Origin: an uncultured Saprospiraceae bacterium
Lineage (GTDB): Bacteria > Bacteroidota > Bacteroidia > Chitinophagales > Saprospiraceae
DNA: 64,000 nucleotides
Reading direction: 5' to 3'
NCBI GenBank assembly: GCA_938015415.1
Contig: CALLPK010000027.1
Coordinates: forward strand, 30,899 to 94,898
In this document: one piece after another, positions 1 through 9,051 of the stretch
Numbering within the stretch: position 1 is the first letter of the stretch
Layout of the letters: each line of letters opens with the position of its first letter
Translations under genes and position numbers: made by a program
Notes under the pieces: generated by a model
Database searches by the model: none
Seen by the model: only the letters and a program-made list of their open reading frames with translations
Told to the model about the DNA's origin: nothing

Positions 1-938
1 TTGATCCCGAAACCTATTGTGTAAGTTACCAGGGAACTGGAATTGGAACAGATCCGGCTTGTATCGTGCTTTGTGACGACGCGGGACACTGTGACACCAC
101 CATATTACTGGTTACCGTTATTCCACCGATGTCCGAATCCACAACAAGGGAAATATTCTTTGGAGACGTGGATCAATTCTGTGTAGATACTACCGAATTG
201 GCTGGAAACATTGATACAATCTTTAATGCTTGTCCGGAGCTATCTAGTAATAGTGATGAGTTAGAATTTGTAGAAGGTACCTGGTGTGTCCTTATTCAAA
301 GTGTTGGATTAGGACAGGATACTGCCTGTATTGTAATCTGTGATGACCTTGGCGTTTGTGATACGACCTTCCTGGCCATTACCAATCTGACGCTTCTGGG
401 AGAGGGACCCGTAACGGTGGACGATGATAGCTTAACCATCATCAATACTCCGTTGGTTATTGATGTTTTAGGGAATGATACCTTGAATGGTGAGTTTATC
501 AGCCTGGAAATTATCAACATTCCAGCTAATGGAACCGTTGAGTTTGGGGCAGATAATAATCTTATTTATAGTCCAGCGCGGGAATTCTGTGGCGTGGATA
601 GCTTCCAGTATGCCCTCAATACCTCCACCGGATCCGATACCGCTACGGTAACGATTACGGTGCTCTGCGAGGAACTGACCATTTTTAACGGCTTCTCACC
701 GAATGGAGATGGAGTCAACGATAATTTTATCATTTTAGGCATAGAACGTTTCCCGAATAACAGAGTACAAGTTTATAATCGTTGGGGCAACAGAGTATAC
801 GATCGTCAAGGATATACAAATGATGACCCATTCTCTGGGCGGTGGGACGATAATGATTTACCGGATGGCACCTATTTTTATCTGATTGAAGATGGAGAAG
901 GGGAACAATATAGTGGATGGCTACAAATACACCGATAG
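1..938 (+). CDS. T9SS cargo / gliding motility-associated C-terminal (CHU_C) domain protein, 5' truncated
   Basis: The frame is open at the window edge (in frame with base 3), so the N-terminus lies outside; about 311 residues are visible. They show two copies of a cysteine-bearing repeat ending in a CDD-x-G-x-CDTT pattern, then an Ig/cadherin-like module (VTVDDDSLT ... VLGNDT), then the CHU_C-type C-terminal domain with FSPNGDGVND, YNRWGNRVY and DGTYFY. In this family the C-terminal domain directs export by the type IX system and surface attachment, so this is probably the end of a long repetitive adhesin-like surface protein. A PorP/SprF gene follows, the usual partner. A GTG at 66 is only an internal in-frame codon and not the start. 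Confidence 0.85.
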   Translation, partial: DPETYCVSYQGTGIGTDPACIVLCDDAGHCDTTILLVTVIPPMSESTTREIFFGDVDQFCVDTTELAGNIDTIFNACPELSSNSDELEFVEGTWCVLIQSVGLGQDTACIVICDDLGVCDTTFLAITNLTLLGEGPVTVDDDSLTIINTPLVIDVLGNDTLNGEFISLEIINIPANGTVEFGADNNLIYSPAREFCGVDSFQYALNTSTGSDTATVTITVLCEELTIFNGFSPNGDGVNDNFIILGIERFPNNRVQVYNRWGNRVYDRQGYTNDDPFSGRWDDNDLPDGTYFYLIEDGEGEQYSGWLQIHR

Positions 939-988
939 TGATCTAATAGTCTTTGTTATAATTATTTAAATATTTATGTAAGATTATA

Positions 989-996
989 TATGTTTG
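989..996 (+). promoter_or_regulatory. Candidate -7 box (TATGTTTG) ahead of the porP-like gene
   Basis: TATGTTTG fits the Bacteroidota -7 consensus TAnnTTTG. No TTG is seen at the usual distance upstream. It directly abuts the hairpin at 997, so the hairpin may lie in the leader of the PorP/SprF transcript. Confidence 0.4.
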
Positions 997-1034
997 TACC
1001 CGTAATAGATTAAAACCTATTACGGGTATTTTTA
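997..1034 (+). terminator. Hairpin with T-tail between CHU_C gene and porP-like gene
   Basis: A perfect 12-bp stem (997-1008 with 1017-1028), 8-nt loop, then a short T run. It can act as the intrinsic terminator of the upstream gene; because a -7 box touches its 5' edge it could equally be a leader attenuator. Confidence 0.65.
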
Positions 1035-1097
1035 ATGTAGAAGGCATGATATTTGGATAAATTTTGTAGTGATAGTATCTATCAAAGACTAACAAAT

Positions 1098-2117
1098 ATG
1101 AGAAAATTTACATTGGTTATATTAATGATTGGAGGATTGCTTGGACAGATGACCGCCCAGCAGGATCCAATGTTTACCAAATATATGTTTAATAGTTTGG
1201 CTTATAATCCCGGGTTTGCGGGGAGTCCGGAATATTTATCTGTTCGTGCTTTGCAGCGTGGACAGTGGTTGGGCATTGATGGCGCACCAACTACGCAATC
1301 CGTTACGCTTCATATGCCTTTTAAGGAAAGAGTAGGATTGGGGATGAGTGTGGTGAATGATAAAATTGGTGCCACGGGTTCTACTTCTGCATTTTTGGCG
1401 TATGCCTATCGGGTGCCTTTTGGAAATGGAAAATTATCAATGGGATTACAGGCAGGGGCGATGAACTGGCGGGCAGATTGGTCGCTATTGCGCTATCGGG
1501 ATCCACGAGAATTAGATGCCTCTTTTTCTTCTGACACTCCGAACCGTTGGATGCCAAATTTTGGGGCAGGAATTTTTTATTACGCGCCTAAATATTATAT
1601 CGGATTTTCGGTTCCACAATTAATTTCATGGGATCTGGGAGATGCGGTTGAGTCCGGAGGAAATACTTCGGTCAGAGGTGCCAAATATTACCGACACTTC
1701 TACTTTTCTGCCGGTGCCGCTTTTCCACTGAATGGCGATGCTTTATATTTTAAACCCTCGATTCTGATAAAAAGCGTAGGTTTATTAGGCGAACTCGCTT
1801 CTCAATCCAATGCACTCAACGTAGTTGGAGCACCTACCGAATTCGATATAGATTTCAGTTTTTTATTTTTTGAAAGTTTATGGTTAGGAACTTCCTTCCG
1901 TTCTGCCTTTAGCGCTCAAGCTTTTGGTGGTGAAAGTTCTTTTGATTCGGTTGACTTTTGGGGTTCGTTCTACTTACGGAATGGATTGCGAATCGGCATG
2001 TCCTACGATTATACGATTAGTAAATTGCGTCCGGTATCCGGAGCCAGTTACGAGATCATGCTGGGTTATGATTTTAATTTTACGGATAAAAAGGTAACGA
2101 CGCCGCGGTATTTTTAG
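1098..2117 (+). CDS. PorP/SprF family type IX secretion system membrane protein
   Basis: A 339-residue outer-membrane beta-barrel protein of the PorP/SprF family. These proteins pair with long CHU_C-domain proteins and are needed for their secretion or cell-surface anchoring. The start is set at the ATG at 1098 because a signal peptide follows directly (MRKFTLVILMIGG ... TAQ) and the mature protein begins with the family signature QQDPMFTKYMFN, with YNPGFAGS shortly after; an in-frame TTG at 1053 would add 15 uncharacteristic residues. It ends in YDFNF, a barrel-type aromatic end followed by a short tail. It sits directly downstream of the CHU_C gene, on the same strand, with a hairpin between them. 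Confidence 0.9.
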   Translation: MRKFTLVILMIGGLLGQMTAQQDPMFTKYMFNSLAYNPGFAGSPEYLSVRALQRGQWLGIDGAPTTQSVTLHMPFKERVGLGMSVVNDKIGATGSTSAFLAYAYRVPFGNGKLSMGLQAGAMNWRADWSLLRYRDPRELDASFSSDTPNRWMPNFGAGIFYYAPKYYIGFSVPQLISWDLGDAVESGGNTSVRGAKYYRHFYFSAGAAFPLNGDALYFKPSILIKSVGLLGELASQSNALNVVGAPTEFDIDFSFLFFESLWLGTSFRSAFSAQAFGGESSFDSVDFWGSFYLRNGLRIGMSYDYTISKLRPVSGASYEIMLGYDFNFTDKKVTTPRYF

Positions 2118-2146
2118 GAATATCTTATTCCAAAAATATTTTGCAG

Positions 2147-2184
2147 AACCGTAAATAGAATTCATGAATTCTATTTACGGTTTT
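2147..2184. terminator. Perfect palindromic terminator between convergent genes
   Basis: A 36-bp perfect palindrome at 2147-2182 followed by TT. It lies between the 3' ends of the PorP-like gene and the minus-strand HTH gene and could serve both strands. Confidence 0.7.
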
Positions 2185-2204
2185 GTCATTTTTACTGGAA
2201 TAGT

Positions 2205-3194
2205 CTAAAAGTTTGTGGGAATTTTTTCCATAAAGTCTGCTATTTCCTGATCCAGGCGGTGGAAAAATTTATTGCGGGTTCTGTCCCCCGTTTCACTAAT
2301 CAGGACAGATTTACCTTTGAGGTTTTTCATCCAATTTTTAATATAATTACAAGCGGCCTTATTATCGGTGTGAAAAAAGTTGGGTTTGTCAAAAGTCGTA
2401 TACAAAGAGTGACCTTTTTGGTGCGTAACTAAAAAATGAATATTCGTTGGTAATTCACTTAAATAGAGCTGAAATTTTCCTCTGACTTTTAAGGATTTAT
2501 CATTAGATAATTTCTTCTGTCCTGTTTTTGCCATGTTGGTCACTTCTCGATTAACATTTCGTAAATCTTCACAAAGTTGTATCGCATCTTCCCGGTTTTC
2601 GAACAGGCCACTTTCCAATGCGTACTGAATCTGATTTAGTGTGTTATCCGTTAATCGTAGATTCCAGTATTCTGTGGTAGATAAATCTAAATAAGCTTCT
2701 TTTATTTCATTTGCCAGCGCTATTTCTTCTGGAGGTATATTTTCAAATCTGAATTTTTGAATAGATTGCTTGTCTTGCCAAAAAGTAGTATTCCACATGT
2801 ATATTTTAAACTTTACCAAGCTGGGAAAGAGAAATAGGTAGAAAGTAGGGAGTTCATTACTGGTGTGCTGAACATCCGCCTTTGGTAGTCGTCCAACTGT
2901 ATGAAGCACGTACTTTAAATTCTGTAAAAAGTCTAAATAAGAATTATTAATGCTTAGAGACACCTTAAAATCTATTGTATTTTTTCGCACCTCCTTGATG
3001 AAAATACGCTCAGGTGCAATATTAAAAGCGTTGATAAGAATGGATGCTTCTGATAACGAAAATTCTACTACTCCATTCACTCTTCTGTATGCCTGACTTT
3101 GAGAAAGGTGAAGGTGCTTCATTAAGGCAGTTACTAGATTTTGATCAACATCACTTTTTTTTATTTCTTCTAATAACAGACTGTTAATGGACAT
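2205..3194 (-). CDS. HTH-domain transcriptional regulator-like protein, function unknown
   Basis: A 329-residue cytoplasmic protein if started at the ATG at 3194 (MSINSLLLEE); an in-frame start at 3239 would add 15 residues. Residues about 15-60 (LVTALMKHLHLSQSQAYRRV followed by FSLSEASILINAFNI) look like an XRE/lambda-repressor-type helix-turn-helix, as does the pairing with a downstream helix. The remaining 260 residues have no motif I recognise, no membrane segment and no signal peptide. It is divergent from the T9SS cargo gene at 3378, and a 12-bp direct repeat lies in the shared intergenic region, so it may regulate itself and that operon (inference). It is AT-rich compared with neighbours. 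Confidence 0.6.
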   Translation of the reverse strand: MSINSLLLEEIKKSDVDQNLVTALMKHLHLSQSQAYRRVNGVVEFSLSEASILINAFNIAPERIFIKEVRKNTIDFKVSLSINNSYLDFLQNLKYVLHTVGRLPKADVQHTSNELPTFYLFLFPSLVKFKIYMWNTTFWQDKQSIQKFRFENIPPEEIALANEIKEAYLDLSTTEYWNLRLTDNTLNQIQYALESGLFENREDAIQLCEDLRNVNREVTNMAKTGQKKLSNDKSLKVRGKFQLYLSELPTNIHFLVTHQKGHSLYTTFDKPNFFHTDNKAACNYIKNWMKNLKGKSVLISETGDRTRNKFFHRLDQEIADFMEKIPTNF

Positions 3195-3249
3195 ATTCAG
3201 TATTTTTTTACGGAAAACATAAAAGTAGTCCTTTTTCAATAATTTTTTT

Positions 3250-3291
3250 ACGATAAATGAAAATATAAATAACGGAATAACGATAAATGAA
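3250..3291. repeat. 12-bp direct repeat, 30-bp spacing, in a divergent promoter region
   Basis: ACGATAAATGAA occurs at 3250-3261 and again at 3280-3291. The spacing is about three DNA turns, which would place both copies on the same face of the helix. It lies between the HTH regulator (minus) and the T9SS cargo gene (plus), a plausible operator. Confidence 0.45.
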
Positions 3292-3314
3292 GATACCAGA
3301 TCATCGTAATGATA

Positions 3315-3322
3315 TAGCTTTG
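3315..3322 (+). promoter_or_regulatory. Candidate -7 box (TAGCTTTG) for the 3378 operon
   Basis: TAGCTTTG matches TAnnTTTG, 55 bp ahead of the start codon at 3378. No convincing TTG is present at the -33 position, where the 3280-3291 repeat copy lies instead; an activator-dependent promoter would fit. Confidence 0.4.
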
Positions 3323-3377
3323 TATTATTCTCTCTAAGGTGGCCGCCTTTTTATTTTTTAACCATTAAACTTTACTC

Positions 3378-4460
3378 ATGAAAAAGAAGCTATTCACACA
3401 CACACTAAATAGGAATACCTACCTGCAATTCTGCATAATAATATTCTGCCTAACTGCTTTAAAACCGTCTTTTGCTCAAACCCCCTATCAGGTTGAGTCT
3501 AGATACATTTCTAAACTTAGCTACACCGAAGAAGTAAAGACCTTTTATATCGTTGGAGATATTTCAAACGTTACTGAGCTGGATAAATTAAAGTTAATAC
3601 CGAAATCACAGACAAATAGAATTGACAAATATCTCAATGATGATAATGAAATAACAACCGTTATTGAACTCGTGGATTCGGAGAATATATACGAGGAGTG
3701 GATGACCAAGCCTCACAAAATAGTTATTGATGCGGAAGGTTCTACCGCACTTTCAGCGTCAGGAGCAGTCCTTAGTGCGTCTCCTCATGGTGAAGAATAT
3801 CCGACTAATTCAAACAGTGCGGAAAGATCACTTTTTGTTAAACTTCCAGTCGGAATATCTGCTGAGCAACAATCAAATATTGAAAATCAGGGTTTTATTG
3901 TTTATACGAATGTTAATGGTACTACTTCTATTACGAAAGATGGAATTGAAATACATTATAATCCTAGTAGGAAGAGTATGGAAAAGATTATTTCAAGAGA
4001 TGGAGCACTGATTTATTCTGAAAAGAGAAACTATAAAACACTAGTTTCTGGGGAGAAAGTATTAGAGCGCCAAATCTCAAAGGATTACATTACGCTTTCC
4101 AATGGTGCTTGCGCAGAAAAGATAACGATTAAAACTCATAAAGAGCATAAGGCTACAATCAGAGCTAAGAAACATTCGATCAACTCTAAAGATCAAGATA
4201 AGGCTTCCAACTCGGTGTCATTCCAACTTTTTCCTGTCCCTGTAGGGGACTTGTTAACTATTTCCGCTAGATCTAATGTCTCACCCCGGAGTTGGTTTAC
4301 CGTCTCAATTTTTGATACAAACGGACGAAGTGTATTTACCGAGCAAGAGCAGAACCCTTTTCCTTATAATATTTCTACTAACCAGTTGCCAGCAGGTACT
4401 TATATTATTAAAATTGAAGGTAAAGAAGCCTCATGGACTGAACGTTTTATTAAATTGTAA
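3378..4460 (+). CDS. Secreted protein with T9SS type A sorting domain
   Basis: A 360-residue exported protein. It has an N-terminal signal peptide (hydrophobic stretch about residues 17-30 ending SFAQ) and a C-terminal T9SS type A sorting domain over about the last 80 residues: FQLFPVPVGDLLTI, then FDTNGRSV, then LPAGTYIIKI. The central 240 residues have no recognised domain. It begins an operon with the hydrolase gene 20 bp downstream. The regulator divergent from it and the repeats between them suggest controlled expression. The sorting domain is seen in the sequence; the role of the central part is unknown. Confidence 0.8.
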   Translation: MKKKLFTHTLNRNTYLQFCIIIFCLTALKPSFAQTPYQVESRYISKLSYTEEVKTFYIVGDISNVTELDKLKLIPKSQTNRIDKYLNDDNEITTVIELVDSENIYEEWMTKPHKIVIDAEGSTALSASGAVLSASPHGEEYPTNSNSAERSLFVKLPVGISAEQQSNIENQGFIVYTNVNGTTSITKDGIEIHYNPSRKSMEKIISRDGALIYSEKRNYKTLVSGEKVLERQISKDYITLSNGACAEKITIKTHKEHKATIRAKKHSINSKDQDKASNSVSFQLFPVPVGDLLTISARSNVSPRSWFTVSIFDTNGRSVFTEQEQNPFPYNISTNQLPAGTYIIKIEGKEASWTERFIKL

Positions 4461-4480
4461 AAAAAATTAAAAAAAATATC

Positions 4481-6010
4481 ATGAAAAATAGTATTATTAT
4501 TTTAATTCTCCTTCTGAGTTGTCAAATCGCGACAGGGCAAAAAAGTTGTGAAGAAGTCAACAAGAAAGTTGAAACACTAAATCAAAATATATCATTCATT
4601 GAACCTGTGTTCGACGAAAATTTCGCACCACCGCCACCGCCGCCACCACCTCCGGGTTATCAGTTAATCTATTTTGTACACGGACTTGGAGGGACTACTG
4701 ACACTTGGTCTACTGCATCTGATTATGTTCGGCGCAATTATCAAACAAGCGCAGAAAGGCCAGTTTACTCTGAATTTTCAATGGATGGTGCCGGTTCTGA
4801 TCTGCACAGTAGTTTGGTAAATCTAGGTACTCCAATTCTGGAAACGAATAATATTGATGATCCCGCAACTTCTTTTTTAATTGGATCCAGTCAAGGCGGA
4901 ATAGTAGCTCGGGCAGCGAATAAATTTTATTCAGATGTACCAGCAACCGAAGCAGATCGGATGTTTGGAGGTATTGTTACTTTTGGGTCGGCTCATCAGG
5001 GAGCAAGAATTATTAATAATATCCCTGTATTACAGCAATTGTTAGAAGAAGGTTGTAGTGATGTTGTATCTGCTTTTGCACTCGGTCAAGTCCCTCAAAG
5101 AGCTTTACCATTAGTTAGCCTTACAGATTTACAGAATGGAGTGGACGAAATTTGTGGTGTTGTAACAGGTTTTATAGAAAGCCAGGTATTTGGTCAATTT
5201 CTTGCACCTATTACAGAAGATTACGCAGTGGGCGCGGAGAAACTGGAAGAACTTAATGCCTTTTCTGAAACCTCTAATATTCCTAAAGTAGCTTTTTACG
5301 GAGTAGAAGAGGAACCTATCTTTTGGCGGACGATGAATTACTTTACCACTGATCCGAATTCGCTAGATTATTTTGAAGCCAATGAAGACGATGAGTTAGT
5401 AGAATGGGCAGATGAATTTATTCTTGATATAGTGACAAAACATGCAGATGCAATCACCGCATATAATAATGCGGAGGGAGTAGATTGCCCTTGGTGGACT
5501 CTTTGGGGGCCAAATATTGCTGGGTGCATTCTCTGGGAAGCACTTCAGGATGAAGAAGATTTACGCACACAAAGAGATGCCTGGGCCGAAGGATTGGATT
5601 ATATGCGGTCTTTAAATGACCAGTATAAAATGGCCATCGGAGCGCTTGAAATTGAGGCTGAATTTGTAAGTAAAGAATGTATTTGTAAGGAATATGACTA
5701 TGGAGACTTAGTGGGAACAAATACGTTTTTCGTAGAAAGCGATGATGAGTGTTATGATTATAATGAACAAGACGTTAGTTGCTCTCCACAAGATAACTTT
5801 ATCTTTAATCGGATCGAGCACCCTTCCGACGGCGTCGTCCTCGCTTCCTCCGCCGGAGATATCCCCGGAGGGATCGTACGACCTGACCTGAATCGGGAGA
5901 TGGTTAATACCAGTCACCAGCAGATGCGGAATAATAGTGAGCTGGAGGTGAAGTTGACGACTTTGTTTGGAGGTGGAGTGGATTTATTTTTTAGAATTGA
6001 GCCACAATAA
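4481..6010 (+). CDS. Exported alpha/beta-hydrolase (lipase/esterase-like)
   Basis: A 509-residue protein with an N-terminal export signal. ILLLSC at residues 9-14 could be a lipobox; cleavage after ATGQ by signal peptidase I is the alternative. A run of nine prolines (residues 50-58) forms a linker, directly followed by an oxyanion-type segment YFVHGLGG (64-71) and the nucleophile elbow GSSQGG (135-140, Ser137). This is the PGAP1/lipase-like alpha/beta-hydrolase pattern. A cysteine-rich part lies near residues 396-435 (CICKEYDYGD and following). The gene is 20 bp downstream of the T9SS cargo gene and probably co-transcribed. The substrate cannot be read from the sequence. The last 200 bp are visibly richer in G+C than the rest of the gene. 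Confidence 0.7.
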   Translation: MKNSIIILILLLSCQIATGQKSCEEVNKKVETLNQNISFIEPVFDENFAPPPPPPPPPGYQLIYFVHGLGGTTDTWSTASDYVRRNYQTSAERPVYSEFSMDGAGSDLHSSLVNLGTPILETNNIDDPATSFLIGSSQGGIVARAANKFYSDVPATEADRMFGGIVTFGSAHQGARIINNIPVLQQLLEEGCSDVVSAFALGQVPQRALPLVSLTDLQNGVDEICGVVTGFIESQVFGQFLAPITEDYAVGAEKLEELNAFSETSNIPKVAFYGVEEEPIFWRTMNYFTTDPNSLDYFEANEDDELVEWADEFILDIVTKHADAITAYNNAEGVDCPWWTLWGPNIAGCILWEALQDEEDLRTQRDAWAEGLDYMRSLNDQYKMAIGALEIEAEFVSKECICKEYDYGDLVGTNTFFVESDDECYDYNEQDVSCSPQDNFIFNRIEHPSDGVVLASSAGDIPGGIVRPDLNREMVNTSHQQMRNNSELEVKLTTLFGGGVDLFFRIEPQ

Positions 6011-6024
6011 CATTTAGAAAAACC

Positions 6025-6052
6025 GCGGTAGCCAGTTAGGGCTACCGCTTTT
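6025..6052 (+). terminator. Intrinsic terminator after the hydrolase gene
   Basis: A perfect 9-bp GC-rich stem (6025-6033 with 6040-6048), 6-nt loop, then TTTT. Only 12 bp separate it from the next start codon, so read-through may still feed the downstream gene; no separate promoter is evident. Confidence 0.75.
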
Positions 6053-6063
6053 AAATAAAAATT

Positions 6064-7293
6064 ATGTATAAAGTACTAATAAACTTTCTCTGTCTTCTCT
6101 TAATACTAGGTTGCCAAAAAGAGGAGATAGCAGAACAAGCACCAAATAATAATTTTCCTATTATTAATAATGAGAATGGTGTCATCTGGCAGATGCCCAT
6201 AAAGTCTGATTTGTCTTATTCTAGAAGTATTAATCCGATTTTATTAGAAGATGGAATTATTGTAAGTGAACGCAGAGGCGGTGAGAATGAAATAATTAAG
6301 AAATTTGATTTAGATAGTGGGTCTTTGATCTGGAATTGGAATGAATATATTAATACTTTGCCTGGTCAAAATATGGGACTCGATGGTACTGTAATAATAT
6401 ACGATAATATTATCGTAGGAAGTTCTTATCAGGATCATTATGGTATTAATACTGCTACTGGTGGCTCAGAATGGAGTACATTGGTAGATCATAGAGATGA
6501 ACGTATTTCCTCATTTAAAGAATCTTACTTTCATACAATGAGCTATGGTCGAAATGCAAAATCCGATAGTTCTAGTATCAGAATTTGTAATCTATTGGAT
6601 GGTGATTGTAGGGAAGTTTTTAGAACTCTAAAGAAAAATAATTTTGAGACGCATATAACAGGAATAGCTATATTTGAAAATGTAGTTAACGACACACTTA
6701 TTATTTTCCAGAATCGTCAAATTGTTCTCAATCCTTACGAAATAAAAGTAGACCTCCACTGCTACAACATCACTCAAAAACGAATGGAATGGGAGCATCT
6801 TGAGGTCGATCAATGGGGTAATTCCAACATCCGCGCCCCCCTCATCGACGGTGATTATTGTTACTTCGTCGGTTTAGGTTCCGCCTACTGCTTCAACATC
6901 CACACCGGAGAAAAAGTCTGGCAGTACGACCACAACGTCGCCTGGCAACTCAGCAATTTTCTCATTCACGATAATAATTTTATCATCAAAGACGATCAGT
7001 CGAATCTACTGGCCATTAATAAAACTACCGGTCAACTTAGCTGGAAAAACGATGATGCTAGCGGCTGTTGTGTGACGATGCGTTTATACGGTGACCGATT
7101 ATATTATGGTAATTCAGGGCTATTTATTGTGGACGCCCGCAATGGTAAGATGCTTCACCGCGATTTGCAAAGTCCGAATAAAGAAGAATATCCGGGAGCG
7201 GAGTTTAAGAATACGGTTGCGGTGGATTTGGAGCAAAAGATCATGTACGCCACGGATGGATATTTTGTGATGGCGATGGAGTTGCCGGAGTAG
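6064..7293 (+). CDS. PQQ-binding-like beta-propeller lipoprotein
   Basis: A 409-residue lipoprotein: signal peptide with lipobox LILGC near residues 13-17. The rest is built of repeated propeller blades in which a G-x-x-x-W strand recurs (GVIWQM, GSLIWNW, GSEWST, RMEWEH, GEKVWQY, GQLSWKN), the pattern of PQQ/quinoprotein-like repeats such as BamB. Residues GIN, CFNIHTGEK and AINKTTGQ are the typical inter-blade turns. A periplasmic or surface scaffold role is likely; no catalytic site is visible. Base composition shifts from AT-rich to GC-richer near 6760. Confidence 0.7.
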   Translation: MYKVLINFLCLLLILGCQKEEIAEQAPNNNFPIINNENGVIWQMPIKSDLSYSRSINPILLEDGIIVSERRGGENEIIKKFDLDSGSLIWNWNEYINTLPGQNMGLDGTVIIYDNIIVGSSYQDHYGINTATGGSEWSTLVDHRDERISSFKESYFHTMSYGRNAKSDSSSIRICNLLDGDCREVFRTLKKNNFETHITGIAIFENVVNDTLIIFQNRQIVLNPYEIKVDLHCYNITQKRMEWEHLEVDQWGNSNIRAPLIDGDYCYFVGLGSAYCFNIHTGEKVWQYDHNVAWQLSNFLIHDNNFIIKDDQSNLLAINKTTGQLSWKNDDASGCCVTMRLYGDRLYYGNSGLFIVDARNGKMLHRDLQSPNKEEYPGAEFKNTVAVDLEQKIMYATDGYFVMAMELPE

Positions 7294-7377
7294 GAGCGTG
7301 TGTTCATTTGGCATTATCTGAATAATCATCATAGTTCAGAAAAGAGATATTTTATATTTTTTGAGTGGTGTTAATTA

Positions 7378-7433
7378 GTTGATTGGTTAATCAGTGTAGT
7401 CTTGCATATTGATTAACCAATCAACTGATTAAC
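7378..7433. repeat. Inverted repeat, 16-bp arms, downstream of the propeller gene
   Basis: Arms 7378-7393 and 7410-7425 are perfectly complementary, with a 16-nt loop; a second overlapping pairing uses 7386-7394 with 7425-7433. There is no T-tail. A similar-looking inverted repeat occurs at 39005-39082. The rest of 7294-7509 shows nothing else. Confidence 0.55.
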
Positions 7434-7509
7434 ATTATATTACATAAATTAAATGAAAATGCAGGATAAAATAAACAATAGACGGGCAATTAAATAAATA
7501 TACATTATT

Positions 7510-9033
7510 CTACCACAATTTCCATCCCGCCTGATCATCTTCTTTCTTCCCGTCATCCTTTTTCAACTTTTCCTGTTCTTCCGAAATTTTATCCGCTAAT
7601 TTATTAGAAACAGGAGGTGGCGTCTGTGTAGGTTTTACCTTCCATTGCGCGATCAGCGACTGTACTTCCTGCAACAACTTTTCTCCTTGTTTGGGCTTGA
7701 CCATTTTTACAAAATTAGCGTAGCCGCAGACCGAATAAACGAGATTAGGACTGGTGCCCCATTGCTTGCCTTGCCAGCCGGTTAACTTAATCTGATGGAG
7801 CAGGGCTCTGAATTTCCGTAAGGTTTTACGACTGATACCCAGCTGTTCGTTGACCACCAAACCCGTTACTTCTTGTCGCGCGCCCTTCCGCATGATCCGT
7901 AGTTTCTCGGGATGTAAAACAAAACCTTCCGATTCCGTTACTTTCCGAACCGCCCACAATAATTTTGTCAGATTTTCGGTAGATTCACCCTTCGCAGAAA
8001 AACTTAAATCATCCGCATATCTCGAATAATTAAAACCATTTTTATTTGCTAAACCAGCTAATCGCTTATCCAGTTTATAACAAAGAATATTGGTCAACAT
8101 CGGACTGGTTGGCGCACCTTGTGGTAAGACTCTTGGTCCTTTCGCAACAAAATAATTTACATTATCCATTTCCATTTGATCCACGTCCGGTTCGGTGCAG
8201 AGTGAGGCGAGAATGGTGGCAATGTGAGAAGAGTATCCGAGATTGGTAAAAACGCCTTTGATACGGATAAAATTAACCGTTGGAAAAAAGTCTTTAAAAT
8301 CCAGATTGACGACTACGTCCTGTCCGACGTGGGGGAGTGCGTTGCTCACAATCGAACTCGCCGTTTTAAATCCGTGCGCCTGTTCGTGCACGGGGATTTT
8401 ATTAAGAATATTTTCTAAAATCCAATACTGTACTTTTTTCAATTGGGGCATAGGGGCGGAGATCAACCGTTGACCACCAGATTTTTTTTGCATGTAAAAA
8501 CGTTGGTAATGACTTACCTTTGTTACCCGTCGATTATAAGCTAAAAAGCTCAATTGTCCAACTTCAATTTGCATCGCTGCGGCTAGTGCGGCGGCGTCCG
8601 AAAAATCGGGTAACTGAAATTTTTGGAGTTGTGCTGTATTGCTTTTTTTATCGGCCAGTCCTACGGAGATATCATCGCCCAGGTAAAGAATTTCTTTGGT
8701 TTTACGAATTTTCCAGGCGGCGGCTTTTTCTTCTTTTTCTTTAGCTCGCTTTTCCCGGTTTTCCTGCTGTTTAATCCGGGATTCTTCCAGCCGCTTTTTA
8801 CGGTATTCCGTCAAGAGTTTTTCTGGATCTGCTACTTTTCGTTGTTTGGCCACCAAAGTTGAGATTTCCTTACGGAGTTCACTTTGGCGGGTAAGGAGCA
8901 CTTCTGGTAAAGAAGGTTTCTCTTGATTATCTTCCCAGAATCCAAGCCGTTTCATTTCGGAAAGGATGAATTCCTGCTTTCCGGATTCTTTGATCAAATC
9001 GTAGAGTTCCTGACGGGTTCGTGGTTGAGACAT
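7510..9033 (-). CDS. Retron reverse transcriptase
   Basis: A 507-residue reverse transcriptase that would copy the msd part of the adjacent ncRNA into msDNA. The palm and fingers lie at about residues 165-445, with LDFKDFFP, LPQGAPTSP, the catalytic YADD (339-342), and the two signatures that separate retron RTs from group II intron and DGR enzymes: NAxxH (NALPH, 231-235) and VTG (389-391). There is no maturase or HNH domain. The protein is long for a retron RT because of an N-terminal extension of about 160 residues, with a highly charged K/E/R coiled coil at about 50-115, and a charged C-terminal tail. It is the last gene of a minus-strand array: WGR-HEAT, WHSWIM, two ncRNAs, RT. Start: ATG at 9033; a long hairpin lies 18 bp upstream of it. 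Confidence 0.92.
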   Translation of the reverse strand: MSQPRTRQELYDLIKESGKQEFILSEMKRLGFWEDNQEKPSLPEVLLTRQSELRKEISTLVAKQRKVADPEKLLTEYRKKRLEESRIKQQENREKRAKEKEEKAAAWKIRKTKEILYLGDDISVGLADKKSNTAQLQKFQLPDFSDAAALAAAMQIEVGQLSFLAYNRRVTKVSHYQRFYMQKKSGGQRLISAPMPQLKKVQYWILENILNKIPVHEQAHGFKTASSIVSNALPHVGQDVVVNLDFKDFFPTVNFIRIKGVFTNLGYSSHIATILASLCTEPDVDQMEMDNVNYFVAKGPRVLPQGAPTSPMLTNILCYKLDKRLAGLANKNGFNYSRYADDLSFSAKGESTENLTKLLWAVRKVTESEGFVLHPEKLRIMRKGARQEVTGLVVNEQLGISRKTLRKFRALLHQIKLTGWQGKQWGTSPNLVYSVCGYANFVKMVKPKQGEKLLQEVQSLIAQWKVKPTQTPPPVSNKLADKISEEQEKLKKDDGKKEDDQAGWKLW

Positions 9034-9051
9034 TTTTTTTAGTTGTTGAAT

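Noticed and set aside
7510-9033. Diversity-generating retroelement or group II intron RT
   Set aside because: No template/variable repeat pair or Avd gene, no maturase/HNH domain; NAxxH and VTG motifs plus adjacent msr-msd folds point to a retron.
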